Assembly: GCF_026627255.1 (NCBI RefSeq)
Contig: NZ_JAPNLM010000005.1
Coordinates: 305,730 to 369,729 of the forward strand
Direction: 5' to 3'
DNA length: 64,000 bases
Origin: Streptomyces antarcticus
GTDB taxonomy: Bacteria; Actinomycetota; Actinomycetes; Streptomycetales; Streptomycetaceae
The translations under genes and the position numbers were made by a program. Shown piece by piece: positions 8,139 to 15,440 of this stretch; the first letter of the stretch is position 1, and each line of letters opens with the position of its first letter. The notes beneath the pieces were generated by a model. That model saw only the letters and a list, made by a program, of their open reading frames with translations, did no database searches and was not told the origin of the DNA.

Positions 8139-8675
8139 GTGACCGGTGTACGCAAGGGCCTGGCCAAAATAGAGGTCGCACTGCGGTGGGACCCGAGTCG
8201 GGCCGGCACACCGGCGAACGACCTGGACATAGTCATCGCGGTCTACGGCGCGGCGGACCCGCACGGCACCCCCGTCCATCTGGTCCACTTCGGCAGCAGG
8301 TCCCCCGACGGCACCATCACCCTGAACCGGGACAGCCACACCGGCCAGGGCTTCGGGTTCGACGAGGTCATGACCCTCGAACTGGACCGGATGGCGGCGG
8401 AGTTGCGCCGGGTCGTGGTGGGCGTGGTCATCCAGCGGGCAGGCGAAGGCGGCACCCGGAAGACCTTCGCCGACATAGAGGGCGCGGGAGTCCGCATACG
8501 CGAAGGCCACACCGACCTGGCGGCGACCGGCTTCGACTCCATCGCGACGGCCACCGCGGCCACCGTGGCCGAGTTCACCCGGGACGGCTCGGGCGGGTGG
8601 TCGCTGGCCGCGCGGCTGCACGGCTTCGACACCGATCCGGAGGAGTTCACCCGCATCATGGGCGCCGTCCACTGA
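8139..8675 (+). CDS. TerD-family stress protein
   Basis: A 178-residue protein of the TerD/CABP family. It has the beta-sandwich pattern IEVALRWDPSR, then NDLDIVIAVYGAA, HFGSRSPDGTITLNRDSHTG and RRVVVGVVIQRAG. In this family acidic loops bind calcium. TerD proteins belong to tellurite-resistance and phage/stress modules thought to act in membrane-linked sensing. Here it stands apart from other ter genes, so a stand-alone regulatory or stress role is more likely than tellurite resistance. The GTG at 8139 is preceded by GGAGGGGGA. It follows the unknown gene at 6929-8029 and may be cotranscribed with it. Confidence 0.85.
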   Translation: MTGVRKGLAKIEVALRWDPSRAGTPANDLDIVIAVYGAADPHGTPVHLVHFGSRSPDGTITLNRDSHTGQGFGFDEVMTLELDRMAAELRRVVVGVVIQRAGEGGTRKTFADIEGAGVRIREGHTDLAATGFDSIATATAATVAEFTRDGSGGWSLAARLHGFDTDPEEFTRIMGAVH

Positions 8676-8799
8676 CGGCGCCGGCCGACTGGTTCGACGC
8701 CGCTCCGGCCGACGGTTCGGCGGAGGAGTAGGGGGCGGCCCGCGGGCGGCTGGGCCGGCCTTCCGGTGGCTCTCGCGCGGCCAGGCGGCGGCCGCCCCC

Positions 8800-9072
8800 G
8801 TGTGGCTCCGGCACGCGGGGCCCGCCGAACTGCCCCGGGTGCTCGCCCTGATGACCCCGCACGTGCGCGCGTACGGCTTCGGGGAGTGGTACCCGGCCGG
8901 GCTCGGCCGGATCGGCCCGGCCGCACGGCCGGCGCTGCCCGCCGTGGAGTCGGTGATCGGCCGCCGCCGCATACCGGCGAACGACTCCACGCGCGACGGC
9001 GAGATGTACCTCGACGAGTGCCTCCTCGCCGCGGCCCGCTGGGCCCGGCGCGCGATCACCGGCCGCGCCTGA
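8800..9072 (+). pseudogene. C-terminal fragment of a larger protein
   Basis: The readable product contains LPRVLALMTPHVRAYGFGEW, a run of GRIGPAARPALPAVESVIGR and a C-terminal EMYLDECLLAAARWARRAIT. It looks like the end of a HEAT-type helical-repeat protein rather than a complete gene. The first possible start is a GTG at 8800 with no clear ribosome-binding site, and the same frame stays open upstream without a start codon. The fragment reading is an inference from its composition and the missing N terminus. A small complete protein remains possible. Confidence 0.4.
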
Positions 9073-9127
9073 GGAGTACGGGCCTGAGGAGTGCGTGCCC
9101 GAGGAGTGCGTGCATGAGGAGCGCGGG
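9068..9127. repeat. 15 bp tandem repeat x 4
   Basis: Four units: CCTGAGGAGTACGGG, CCTGAGGAGTGCGTG, CCCGAGGAGTGCGTG and CATGAGGAGCGCGGG. The array starts at the end of the preceding gene fragment. About 210 bp beyond it, up to the TetR gene, hold nothing I recognise. Confidence 0.85.
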
Positions 9128-9336
9128 CCTGGGGCGGCCCCGGGCGGGCCGTCGCGCGGGTTCCGGAGGGGGGAAGGCGTGCCGCCACGGGCCGGGGGTG
9201 GCGTCCGCGCAGATCGGGCGGCGGTCACTCCGCTCGGGAGTGGCCGCCGCCCGGTCCGGGTGGCGCGCTGCCGCCGTCCCCACGAGGCAGCGCGGGCGGT
9301 CCGCCGTCCGGTCATCGAGCCGGCGGGCCACCGGTA

Positions 9337-9960
9337 TCAGGGGGTCGGGCCGTCCGGGGCGCCGGGCGGGGTCAGGCCCAGGGCGGGCAGCAGGACCGCG
9401 TCGACGAAGCGGACGAGGTACTCGGCGTCGGCGTACCGGCCCTCGAGGACCGGCCGGATGCGGAGCACGCCCATCAGCTGCGCCGGCAGGAACTCCACGG
9501 CCGGGTGGTCCGCGGTGATCTCGCCCCGCGCCACGCCCCGCGCCACCATCACGTCGAAGGCGGCCAGCTCCGGCCCGACCAGCGCCTCGCGCAGGGCGGC
9601 CTGGAGTTCCTCGTCGCTCAGTACGGCGTGCCCCAGGGCCTGCATCAGCCGGGTGTCCCGCCCCGAGGTGCAGCCCGCGATCCGGGCCGCCTCGCGCAGG
9701 TCGCCCGCCAGCGATCCGGTGTCCACGGCCACCAGGGTCCCCTGCCGGCCGGCCCGCAGGGCGGCGGCGACGAGCTGGGGCTTCGTCTTCCACTGCCGGT
9801 ACAGCGTGGACTTGCCGCAGCTGGCCCGGGCGGCGATGCCCTCCATGGTGAGGGCCTCGTAGCCGTCCTCGCGCAGCTGGTCCAGGACGGCGTCGTAGAA
9901 CTCCTGCTCCCGCTCCGGGCTGATCTTGGAGCGGCGCGCGGTGACCGGCGTCGACGTCAT
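9337..9960 (-). CDS. TetR/AcrR-family repressor
   Basis: A 207-residue regulator. The N-terminal helix-turn-helix is clear: EREQEFYDAVLDQLREDGY, LTMEGIAARASCGKSTLYRQ and WKTKPQLVAAAL. The C-terminal ligand domain resembles the TetR_C family, with VGPELAAFDVMVARGVARGE. GAGGAGAG precedes the ATG at 9960. It is divergent from a PAP2-DMT-repeat-protein operon. The 160 bp between them contain four GTATCGATAC-like palindromes on a 16 bp period, so it probably represses both directions. The inducer is not predictable. Confidence 0.92.
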   Translation of the reverse strand: MTSTPVTARRSKISPEREQEFYDAVLDQLREDGYEALTMEGIAARASCGKSTLYRQWKTKPQLVAAALRAGRQGTLVAVDTGSLAGDLREAARIAGCTSGRDTRLMQALGHAVLSDEELQAALREALVGPELAAFDVMVARGVARGEITADHPAVEFLPAQLMGVLRIRPVLEGRYADAEYLVRFVDAVLLPALGLTPPGAPDGPTP

Positions 9961-10027
9961 GGGGTGCGGCTCTCCTCGGGGGCGCTTCGGTGGCACGTTC
10001 CAGTTCGGAGTGTACGGGAACGCGAGC

Positions 10028-10085
10028 GTATCGGTACACCCGCGTATCGATACGCGAATGTATCGATACACTGGCGTGTCGATGG
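10028..10085. promoter_or_regulatory. Phased array of TetR operator-like palindromes
   Basis: Four copies of a GTATCGATAC core lie at 10028-10037 (GTATCGGTAC), 10044-10053 (inside the perfect 16 bp palindrome CGCGTATCGATACGCG), 10060-10069 (inside TGTATCGATACA) and 10076-10085 (GTGTCGATGG, degenerate). Centres are exactly 16 bp apart. A weaker match, GTACGGGAAC at 10012-10021, would extend the same register. The array sits between the TetR gene and the operon starting at 10120, so it is probably the repressor's binding platform. Confidence 0.75.
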
Positions 10086-10119
10086 TCGATGTGCGCGCAA
10101 ACAGGAAGCGAGACGGGGG

Positions 10120-11064
10120 ATGACCTCCCACACCACACCTGCCGGGCCGGCAGCCGGACCGAGAGCCGCGCGCCGCCGCCTCGTACGCGAGCTGCTGCTC
10201 GTCGCCGGACTGTTCGCCGTCTACAAGGCGGGCCGGACGCTCTCGACCGGCCGCACCGACGAGGCCTTCCGCAACGCCGGGTGGATCTGGGACGCCGAGC
10301 GCGTCCTGCGCCTCCCGGGCGAGGGGGCGGTGCAGGGGCTGCTGCTGCACGGGGAGATCCTCGTGCGCACCGCCAACACCTACTACGCGGGCGTCCACTT
10401 CCCCGCGACGGTGCTGTTCCTGGTCTGGCTCTACGCGCGCCGCCCCGCCCACTACCTGTGGGCGCGCCGGGTCCTCGTCGTCCTCACCGGAGCCGCCCTC
10501 GCCCTCCACCTCGCCTTCCCGCTGGCGCCCCCGCGGATGCTCGCCGCGGCGCACCTCGTCGACACCGGGCAGGTCTACGGCCCCACCGTCTACCGGGCCG
10601 CGCCCGCCACCGACACGATGGCCAACCAGTTCGCGGCGATGCCCTCGCTGCACTTCGGCTGGGCCCTGATGCTCGCGCTCGGCATGATGGCCGCCACCCG
10701 CTCCCGGCTGCGCGTGCTGTGGCTGCTCCACCCGCTGGTGACCCTGCTGGTGGTCGTCGGCACCGCCAACCACTACTGGCTCGACGCGATCGTGGCGACC
10801 GTACTGCTGGGGGCGGCGCTGCTGCTGATCCCCCGACCGGGCACGCCGGGTCCGACACCGGGCGCGGACACCGGCAGCGCCGGAGCCTCCCATGCCCTCG
10901 AAGCCGAAGCCTGCGAGGCATCCGAAAGCTCCGTTACGGAAGGTGCCGGAGTCGGCGTGTCCGGTGCCGGCCCGGGCGTGCCCCCCGCCGCCGCAGGAGC
11001 CGTCCCCGTACTCCGCCCGCCGCGACCGCGCGGCAGGCGTGCCGCCGTGGGAGCCGGGCGGTGA
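10120..11064 (+). CDS. PAP2-superfamily membrane phosphatase
   Basis: A 314-residue integral membrane protein with about six hydrophobic segments, of the PAP2_3 (inositol-phosphorylceramide-synthase-like) type. The two histidine motifs are PSLHFGWAL and ANHYWLDAI. Such enzymes dephosphorylate or transfer head groups of lipid phosphates at the outer membrane face. The C-terminal tail from about residue 245 is low-complexity Ala/Gly/Pro-rich. The ATG at 10120 lies just downstream of an array of TetR-type operators. Its stop overlaps the next start by 4 bp (GTGA), so translation is probably coupled to the DMT permease. A lipid-envelope function is inferred. Confidence 0.85.
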   Translation: MTSHTTPAGPAAGPRAARRRLVRELLLVAGLFAVYKAGRTLSTGRTDEAFRNAGWIWDAERVLRLPGEGAVQGLLLHGEILVRTANTYYAGVHFPATVLFLVWLYARRPAHYLWARRVLVVLTGAALALHLAFPLAPPRMLAAAHLVDTGQVYGPTVYRAAPATDTMANQFAAMPSLHFGWALMLALGMMAATRSRLRVLWLLHPLVTLLVVVGTANHYWLDAIVATVLLGAALLLIPRPGTPGPTPGADTGSAGASHALEAEACEASESSVTEGAGVGVSGAGPGVPPAAAGAVPVLRPPRPRGRRAAVGAGR

Positions 11065-12101
11065 ACGCCACCGCCCTCGCCGTCGGGCTCTGCCTCGCTT
11101 CCGCCGTGACGTACGCGGCCGCCGCCGTCGCCCAGGAGCGGCTCGCCCGGGCCGCCGAGGCCCGTACCGCCAGGGCGCTGTTCGGCAACGCCGCCTGGTG
11201 GTGGTCGGCCGGGCTGAACGCCGCCGCGGCGCTGCTGCACGCGGCGGCCCTGCGGTACGGCCCACTCACCCTGGTCCAGCCGCTCGGCGCACTCACCCTC
11301 GTGGCGGCCGTTCCGCTCGGGGCGCGCGGAGCCGGGCGCCGGGTCGCGGCCACCGAATGGCGGGGCACCCTGGCCACCGTCGCCGGGCTCGGCCTGCTGC
11401 TGCTCCCCGCCTCCGGTCCGGCCCCCGACGACACCCTCAGCCTGGCCGAGGCGTTCGCCGTCTCCGGCGCCACGGCCGCCGTGATCCTGCTGCTGACCGC
11501 GGCCCGGGACCCGCGCTCGGGACTGCGGCACGCGACGGCTTCCGGACTCGCCTCCGCGGCGGCCTCCGCACTGACCCAGACCGTGGCCGTGGCGGGCGGC
11601 CGCGGGGGAGCCCTGCTCAGCGTCCGGGTCGTCTCGGTGGCCCTGCTCGTCGTGGTGTTCGCCGTCGGTGGGATGCTGCTGTCCCAGCGCGCCTACCGCG
11701 GCGGGCTCGGTGCGCCGCTCGCCGTCGTGAACCTGGCCAACCCCCTCGCGGCCGCCGCCATCGGCATGGTGCTGCTCGGCGAACGCCTCCAGGGCGGAGC
11801 GGCGGGAGTACTGCTGGCGGCGGCGGGTGCCCTCGCGGCGGCGCGCGGGGTGCTCCTGCTCACCCGGACGACCCCGGCTCCGGCGGGCGGCGCACAGGCA
11901 CCCCGGGACGCCGCGCCCGTCGCGCCTGCCGTGCCCGTGGGGCCCGTCGTGCCCGTCGTGCCCGTGGGGCCTGCCGTGCCCGTGGGGCCGACTGTCTCCG
12001 TCGACCCCTCAGGCCCCACCAGTCCCTCAGGCCCCACCAGCCCCACCGCGCCCACCCTCCCCGTCGTTCCCGCCGTACCGCCCGCCCGTGTGGCAGCATG
12101 A
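11061..12101 (+). CDS. DMT/EamA-type permease
   Basis: A 346-residue membrane protein with about nine hydrophobic helices and an EamA-like second half ([20 protein letters not shown]). The first half shows [19 protein letters not shown], a signature of the DMT drug/metabolite branch seen in many actinobacterial integral membrane proteins. The last 60 residues are a Pro/Val repeat tail (VPVGP, SGPTSP units) probably produced by slippage. The GTG start at 11061 overlaps the PAP2 stop (GTGA) and the stop overlaps the next ATG (ATGA), so it is the middle gene of a coupled operon. Substrate unknown. Confidence 0.82.
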   Translation: MNATALAVGLCLASAVTYAAAAVAQERLARAAEARTARALFGNAAWWWSAGLNAAAALLHAAALRYGPLTLVQPLGALTLVAAVPLGARGAGRRVAATEWRGTLATVAGLGLLLLPASGPAPDDTLSLAEAFAVSGATAAVILLLTAARDPRSGLRHATASGLASAAASALTQTVAVAGGRGGALLSVRVVSVALLVVVFAVGGMLLSQRAYRGGLGAPLAVVNLANPLAAAAIGMVLLGERLQGGAAGVLLAAAGALAAARGVLLLTRTTPAPAGGAQAPRDAAPVAPAVPVGPVVPVVPVGPAVPVGPTVSVDPSGPTSPSGPTSPTAPTLPVVPAVPPARVAA

Positions 12102-12439
12102 CGCGCATGCGCGAAGGATCGTCCCTTTCCCTGTGGTCCAAGGACTCGGTGCTGTCGATCGGCTCGGTGGGCTCGGTGCTCTCCGTCGGTTCGGTCGGCA
12201 GCGTGCTCTCGATCGGCTCGGTCGGCTCCACGCTGTCCGCCGCCTCCCTCGGCTCGAGCCTCTCGCTCATTTCCGCCGGCTCCTGGCTCAGCGTGGGCTC
12301 GGTCCTCTCCGCGCAGTCCTCCTTCTCCGTACTCTCCTGGCGCTCGCGCGGCGGCTTCCTGGCGGCGGGCGCGGTCGGAGCGGCCGGTGTCGCGGCCCTC
12401 ACCGTGCTCGCGCTCACCAGGTCGGCCGCGCACCGCTGA
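12098..12439 (+). CDS. Serine-triplet repeat membrane protein
   Basis: A 113-residue protein. From about residue 16 to 82 serine falls at every third position for some twenty consecutive triplets, such as [15 protein letters not shown], ending SVL-SWR-S. The other two positions are mostly Val, Leu, Ile, Gly or Ala. A C-terminal hydrophobic helix follows ([20 protein letters not shown]) with a basic end, so it is probably membrane-anchored. I have seen similar small proteins in actinobacteria but know no function or structure. Its ATG overlaps the DMT stop (ATGA). The period-3 pattern suggests a regular beta-solenoid or polyglycine-II-like fold, which is an inference. Confidence 0.8.
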   Translation: MTRMREGSSLSLWSKDSVLSIGSVGSVLSVGSVGSVLSIGSVGSTLSAASLGSSLSLISAGSWLSVGSVLSAQSSFSVLSWRSRGGFLAAGAVGAAGVAALTVLALTRSAAHR

Positions 12440-12519
12440 CCACGGCCGGAGAACCGTTTCGGCCCCGCTCGCGTCCTCCCCGGTGAACGCGACGCACCAC
12501 CGAAACGGAGTGACTGGTC

Positions 12520-12786
12520 ATGGGGTTCGTGAGCTGGATCATCCTGGGACTGCTGGCCGGAGGCACAGCCAAGATCCTGCTGCCGGGCCGGGATCCGGGC
12601 GGCCTGATCGGTACCGTCCTCATAGGCGTCGCCGGGGCTTTCCTCGGCGGCTGGCTCTCGGCCAAGTTCCTCGACCGCCCGATCCAGACGCAGTTCTTCG
12701 ACCTCGCCACCTGGGGCTCCGCCATCGCGGGCTCGTTGGTCCTGCTGATCGGCTACCGCATCCTGTTCGGCAACTCCCGCGACTGA
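12520..12786 (+). CDS. GlsB/YeaQ/YmgE-family stress membrane protein
   Basis: An 88-residue protein with three hydrophobic segments of the transglycosylase-associated family (PF04226). Markers are the N-terminal FVSWIILGLLAGGTAKILLP, the GGLIGTVLIGVAGAFLGGWL motif and a final TM helix. Homologues are induced by envelope or acid stress, though no catalytic activity is established. A GGAG-type site precedes the ATG. It may share transcription with the preceding operon (80 bp gap). Confidence 0.9.
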   Translation: MGFVSWIILGLLAGGTAKILLPGRDPGGLIGTVLIGVAGAFLGGWLSAKFLDRPIQTQFFDLATWGSAIAGSLVLLIGYRILFGNSRD

Positions 12787-12849
12787 ACGGCCGCCGTCCC
12801 GCCTACCCCGGCCGCACGGCGCGACGTAGACGCGTAGAGACGAGACGAA

Positions 12850-13204
12850 GAGCGGGCGAGGCGGACGACGCGCTGCTGCGCGAGCTCGTCCACAGCCCGG
12901 AGGCGGAGCCGTCCTCGTCGTGGACGGCGGCGGCTCGCTGAGCACCGCCCTCGTCGGCGACCTGATCGCGGGCGCCGCGCAGCGCAACGGCTGGGCCGGG
13001 CCGATCCTGCACGGCGCCGTCCGCGACAGCGTGGCCCTCGGCGTACCCGACCTCGGCATCAAGGCCCTGGGTACGATCCCGTGCACGAGCGGCAACACCG
13101 GCGCGGGCGCCGCGGACGGGCCCGTCGCCATCGGCGACGTCACCTTCCGCCCCGGGGACACGGTGTACGCGGACGCCGTCGCCGTCCTGCCCGCCGGGAG
13201 CTGA
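12850..13204 (+). pseudogene. rraA-like gene remnant
   Basis: The C-terminal two thirds of an RraA-family protein are readable. [34 protein letters not shown] and the Asp/Arg-rich metal region are present, then GIKALGT and [16 protein letters not shown]. The part just before, [15 protein letters not shown], is in a different frame, and the first 50 or so residues of the family are missing. RraA proteins inhibit RNase E or act as oxo-acid aldolases. This copy is N-terminally truncated and frameshifted near 12905. The upstream boundary is approximate. Confidence 0.7.
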
Positions 13205-13589
13205 CCGGCCCCGGCGGGTCCTGTCCGGCCCCCGGCGGGTCCTGTTCCGCCGCCCGGCCGGAGGCGGCCGGAGCCCCGGCGGGCGGCGGGACACGGCCGC
13301 CGGACTCCCGCTGGGGGGCGGTCACCCCCGCCGTCACTCGCGGTGGCACCGGTCGGGGCGCCGGCCCCGGCTCGCAGGCGGAGCCCCCGGTGGCACGCGG
13401 TCGGCCGGCCGCGGGGCAACAGCCCCCTCCAGTGGGCCAACCAGAGCCCCAGGCGGCGCTTTTGCCGACGAGCGGCCGTGGCGCCGTTCCGCGGGCTGAG
13501 CCGGAGTCCCCGTCGCGGGGGCCGGATCGCGCCAGGGCGGGGCGGCCCGCCCTGGTGTGCCACCGGACGCCGGGCTTCACTCCGGGGCC
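13205..13589. other. Intergenic region without a recognisable gene
   Basis: 385 bp of very GC-rich sequence between the rraA remnant and the PNGase-like gene. It opens with two close copies of GGCCCCGGCGGGTCCTGT-like sequence (13207-13244). Open frames exist on both strands but show Arg/Pro-rich, low-complexity translations typical of non-coding GC-rich DNA. I saw no convincing promoter. Confidence 0.5.
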
Positions 13590-15413
13590 ATGACACGACA
13601 CCGGATCATGCGCCTGCTCGGCGCGCTCACCCTCGCCGCGGCCGGCCTGGCCGGCGCCTCGGGACCCGCGACGGCGGCGGCCTCCCCGGCGCCCGTCCCG
13701 GGCCCCGCCGCGCGCCAGTTCCCGGGCCCCGCCGTCGCAGATGTCCTCCCTGCCCCTGCCTCGGGCGTAGCAGCCGACCTCCGCCCTGCCCCGGGCGCAG
13801 CCGCCGGCGTCCGCCCGGCCCCGGCCCCGGCCCCCGCCCCGGGCAAGGCCCCGGCTCCCCGCGGGCCGGCCCCCGCTCCCGGCTGGCCGACCCCGCCCGC
13901 CGAGTTCGGAACCGACTGGCACGACCCCCTCACGCCCGCCCCGCCCGCCGCCCGCCCCGCGACACGGTCCTGCCGGGTCACCCTCGCCGAGGCGCGGTTC
14001 CGCGACTTCACCCCGTACCGCGGTACCTACGCACCCCCCGCCGGCTGCGGCGCCGACCACTGGGCCGCGGTGGTGCTCCGCCTCGACGGGAAGGTCAAGG
14101 GCCGCCAGTACGACCGCCTCGGCCACCTCTCCGTCGGCGGCGTGGAGATCCTGCGCACCTCCACGCCCCAGCCCTCGCCCGACGGCATCACCTGGTCCGT
14201 GGAGAAGGACGTCACCCGCTACCGCGACACCCTCGCCCGGCCGCAGCCCGTCGAGATGCTCATCGGGAACGTCGTCGACGACACCTACACCGGAGTCATC
14301 GACGCCACGGTCACCCTCACCTTCTACGCCGCCGAAGGCCGCACCGGCCCGGCCGCTACCCCGGACCGCGTCCTGCCGCTCACCTCCCCGGCCGTCACCA
14401 CCCCGCGCAACACCGAGCGGCTGCTCGCCGAGGTGTACGCCACCGGCTCCGGCGGCGGCTGCGAGGAGTACTGGTACATGACCGCCCCGGATCCGGCCCC
14501 GTACTCCTGTAAGGCGGCCGACGGCCCGTACCGCGAGGTCCGCGTCCACGTCGACGGCCGGCTCGCCGGCCTCGCCGCGCCCTTCCCCACCGTCTGGACC
14601 GGCGGCTGGTCCAACCCCTTCCTCTGGTACGTCACCCCCGGCCCCCGCGCCTTCGAGGTCCAGCCCGTTCTCTACGACCTCACCCCCTTCGCCGCCCTCC
14701 TCAACGACGGCCGCCCGCACCGGATCGAGGTGACCGTCGCCGGTGTGCCGGCCGGCCAGAGCGGCTGGAGCACCCCGGCCAACCTGCTGCTGTGGCAGGA
14801 CGAGGCACGGGCGGTCGTCACCGGCGCCCTGACCCGGCACGAGGAGGGCGAGCCGACCGGCCACTCCCGCTGGACGCCCGCCGCACCCGGCGCGGCGCAC
14901 CGCCTCGACACCGAGGGCGGCCACCGGCTCACCGTCGCGGGATACCTCGACACCTCGCACGGCCGGGTCACCACCACGGTCACCCGCGCGGTCCGCAACA
15001 CCTCCGTACACCGCTGGACCGACGGCGAGAACCTGGACGCCCTGACCGCCGGGTGGACCGACGAGGAGAACGTGACCCGCGGCGCCACCACCACCCGCAC
15101 CGTGCGCACCTACACGATGGAGGGCGAGACCACCCTCGGCGCCGGCGACCGGCTGCGCACCGTCCTGTCCCTCGGCGACCGGGCGGACACCACGACCCGG
15201 CGCGGCGGCCGGACCGTCGAGGCCTCCCGGCTCGACGACCGCTACACCGGCGACGCCACGTACACGACCGGCGTCCCGCGCGATCAGCGGCACGCCGTCG
15301 CCACCACCACCGCCCACACCCGGGCGTACGGGGCTCAGACGCCCGGAGGATGTCACGACCGCACGCTGACCGCGGTGCAGGGCACCCTCACGGTGGACCG
15401 CCTCCGCTGCTGA
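13590..15413 (+). CDS. Secreted peptide-N-glycosidase A (PNGase A)-like amidase
   Basis: A 607-residue secreted protein. A signal peptide (RIMRLLGALTLAAAGLAGA) and a long Ala/Pro linker (to about residue 105) precede a domain resembling PF12222, the peptide-N4-(N-acetyl-beta-glucosaminyl)asparagine amidase A. Matching segments are DHWAAVVLRLDGKVKGRQYD, GGVEILRTSTPQPSPDG, WSVEKDVTRY, and later WTGGWSNPFLWYV and the YDLTPFAALLNDG block. Such enzymes release N-glycans from glycopeptides. The ATG at 13590 is chosen because it starts the signal sequence, but its ribosome-binding site is weak. It fits with the GH20 hexosaminidase earlier in the window as extracellular glycan degradation. Confidence 0.78.
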   Translation: MTRHRIMRLLGALTLAAAGLAGASGPATAAASPAPVPGPAARQFPGPAVADVLPAPASGVAADLRPAPGAAAGVRPAPAPAPAPGKAPAPRGPAPAPGWPTPPAEFGTDWHDPLTPAPPAARPATRSCRVTLAEARFRDFTPYRGTYAPPAGCGADHWAAVVLRLDGKVKGRQYDRLGHLSVGGVEILRTSTPQPSPDGITWSVEKDVTRYRDTLARPQPVEMLIGNVVDDTYTGVIDATVTLTFYAAEGRTGPAATPDRVLPLTSPAVTTPRNTERLLAEVYATGSGGGCEEYWYMTAPDPAPYSCKAADGPYREVRVHVDGRLAGLAAPFPTVWTGGWSNPFLWYVTPGPRAFEVQPVLYDLTPFAALLNDGRPHRIEVTVAGVPAGQSGWSTPANLLLWQDEARAVVTGALTRHEEGEPTGHSRWTPAAPGAAHRLDTEGGHRLTVAGYLDTSHGRVTTTVTRAVRNTSVHRWTDGENLDALTAGWTDEENVTRGATTTRTVRTYTMEGETTLGAGDRLRTVLSLGDRADTTTRRGGRTVEASRLDDRYTGDATYTTGVPRDQRHAVATTTAHTRAYGAQTPGGCHDRTLTAVQGTLTVDRLRC

Positions 15414-15440
15414 CGGAGCGGGGCCCTACGATGACCGGCC

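Noticed and set aside
9068..9127. Start of a new gene within the GAGGAG-rich repeats
   Set aside because: The GAGGAG motifs look like ribosome-binding sites but belong to a tandem repeat, and the following frames are Arg/Gly-rich.
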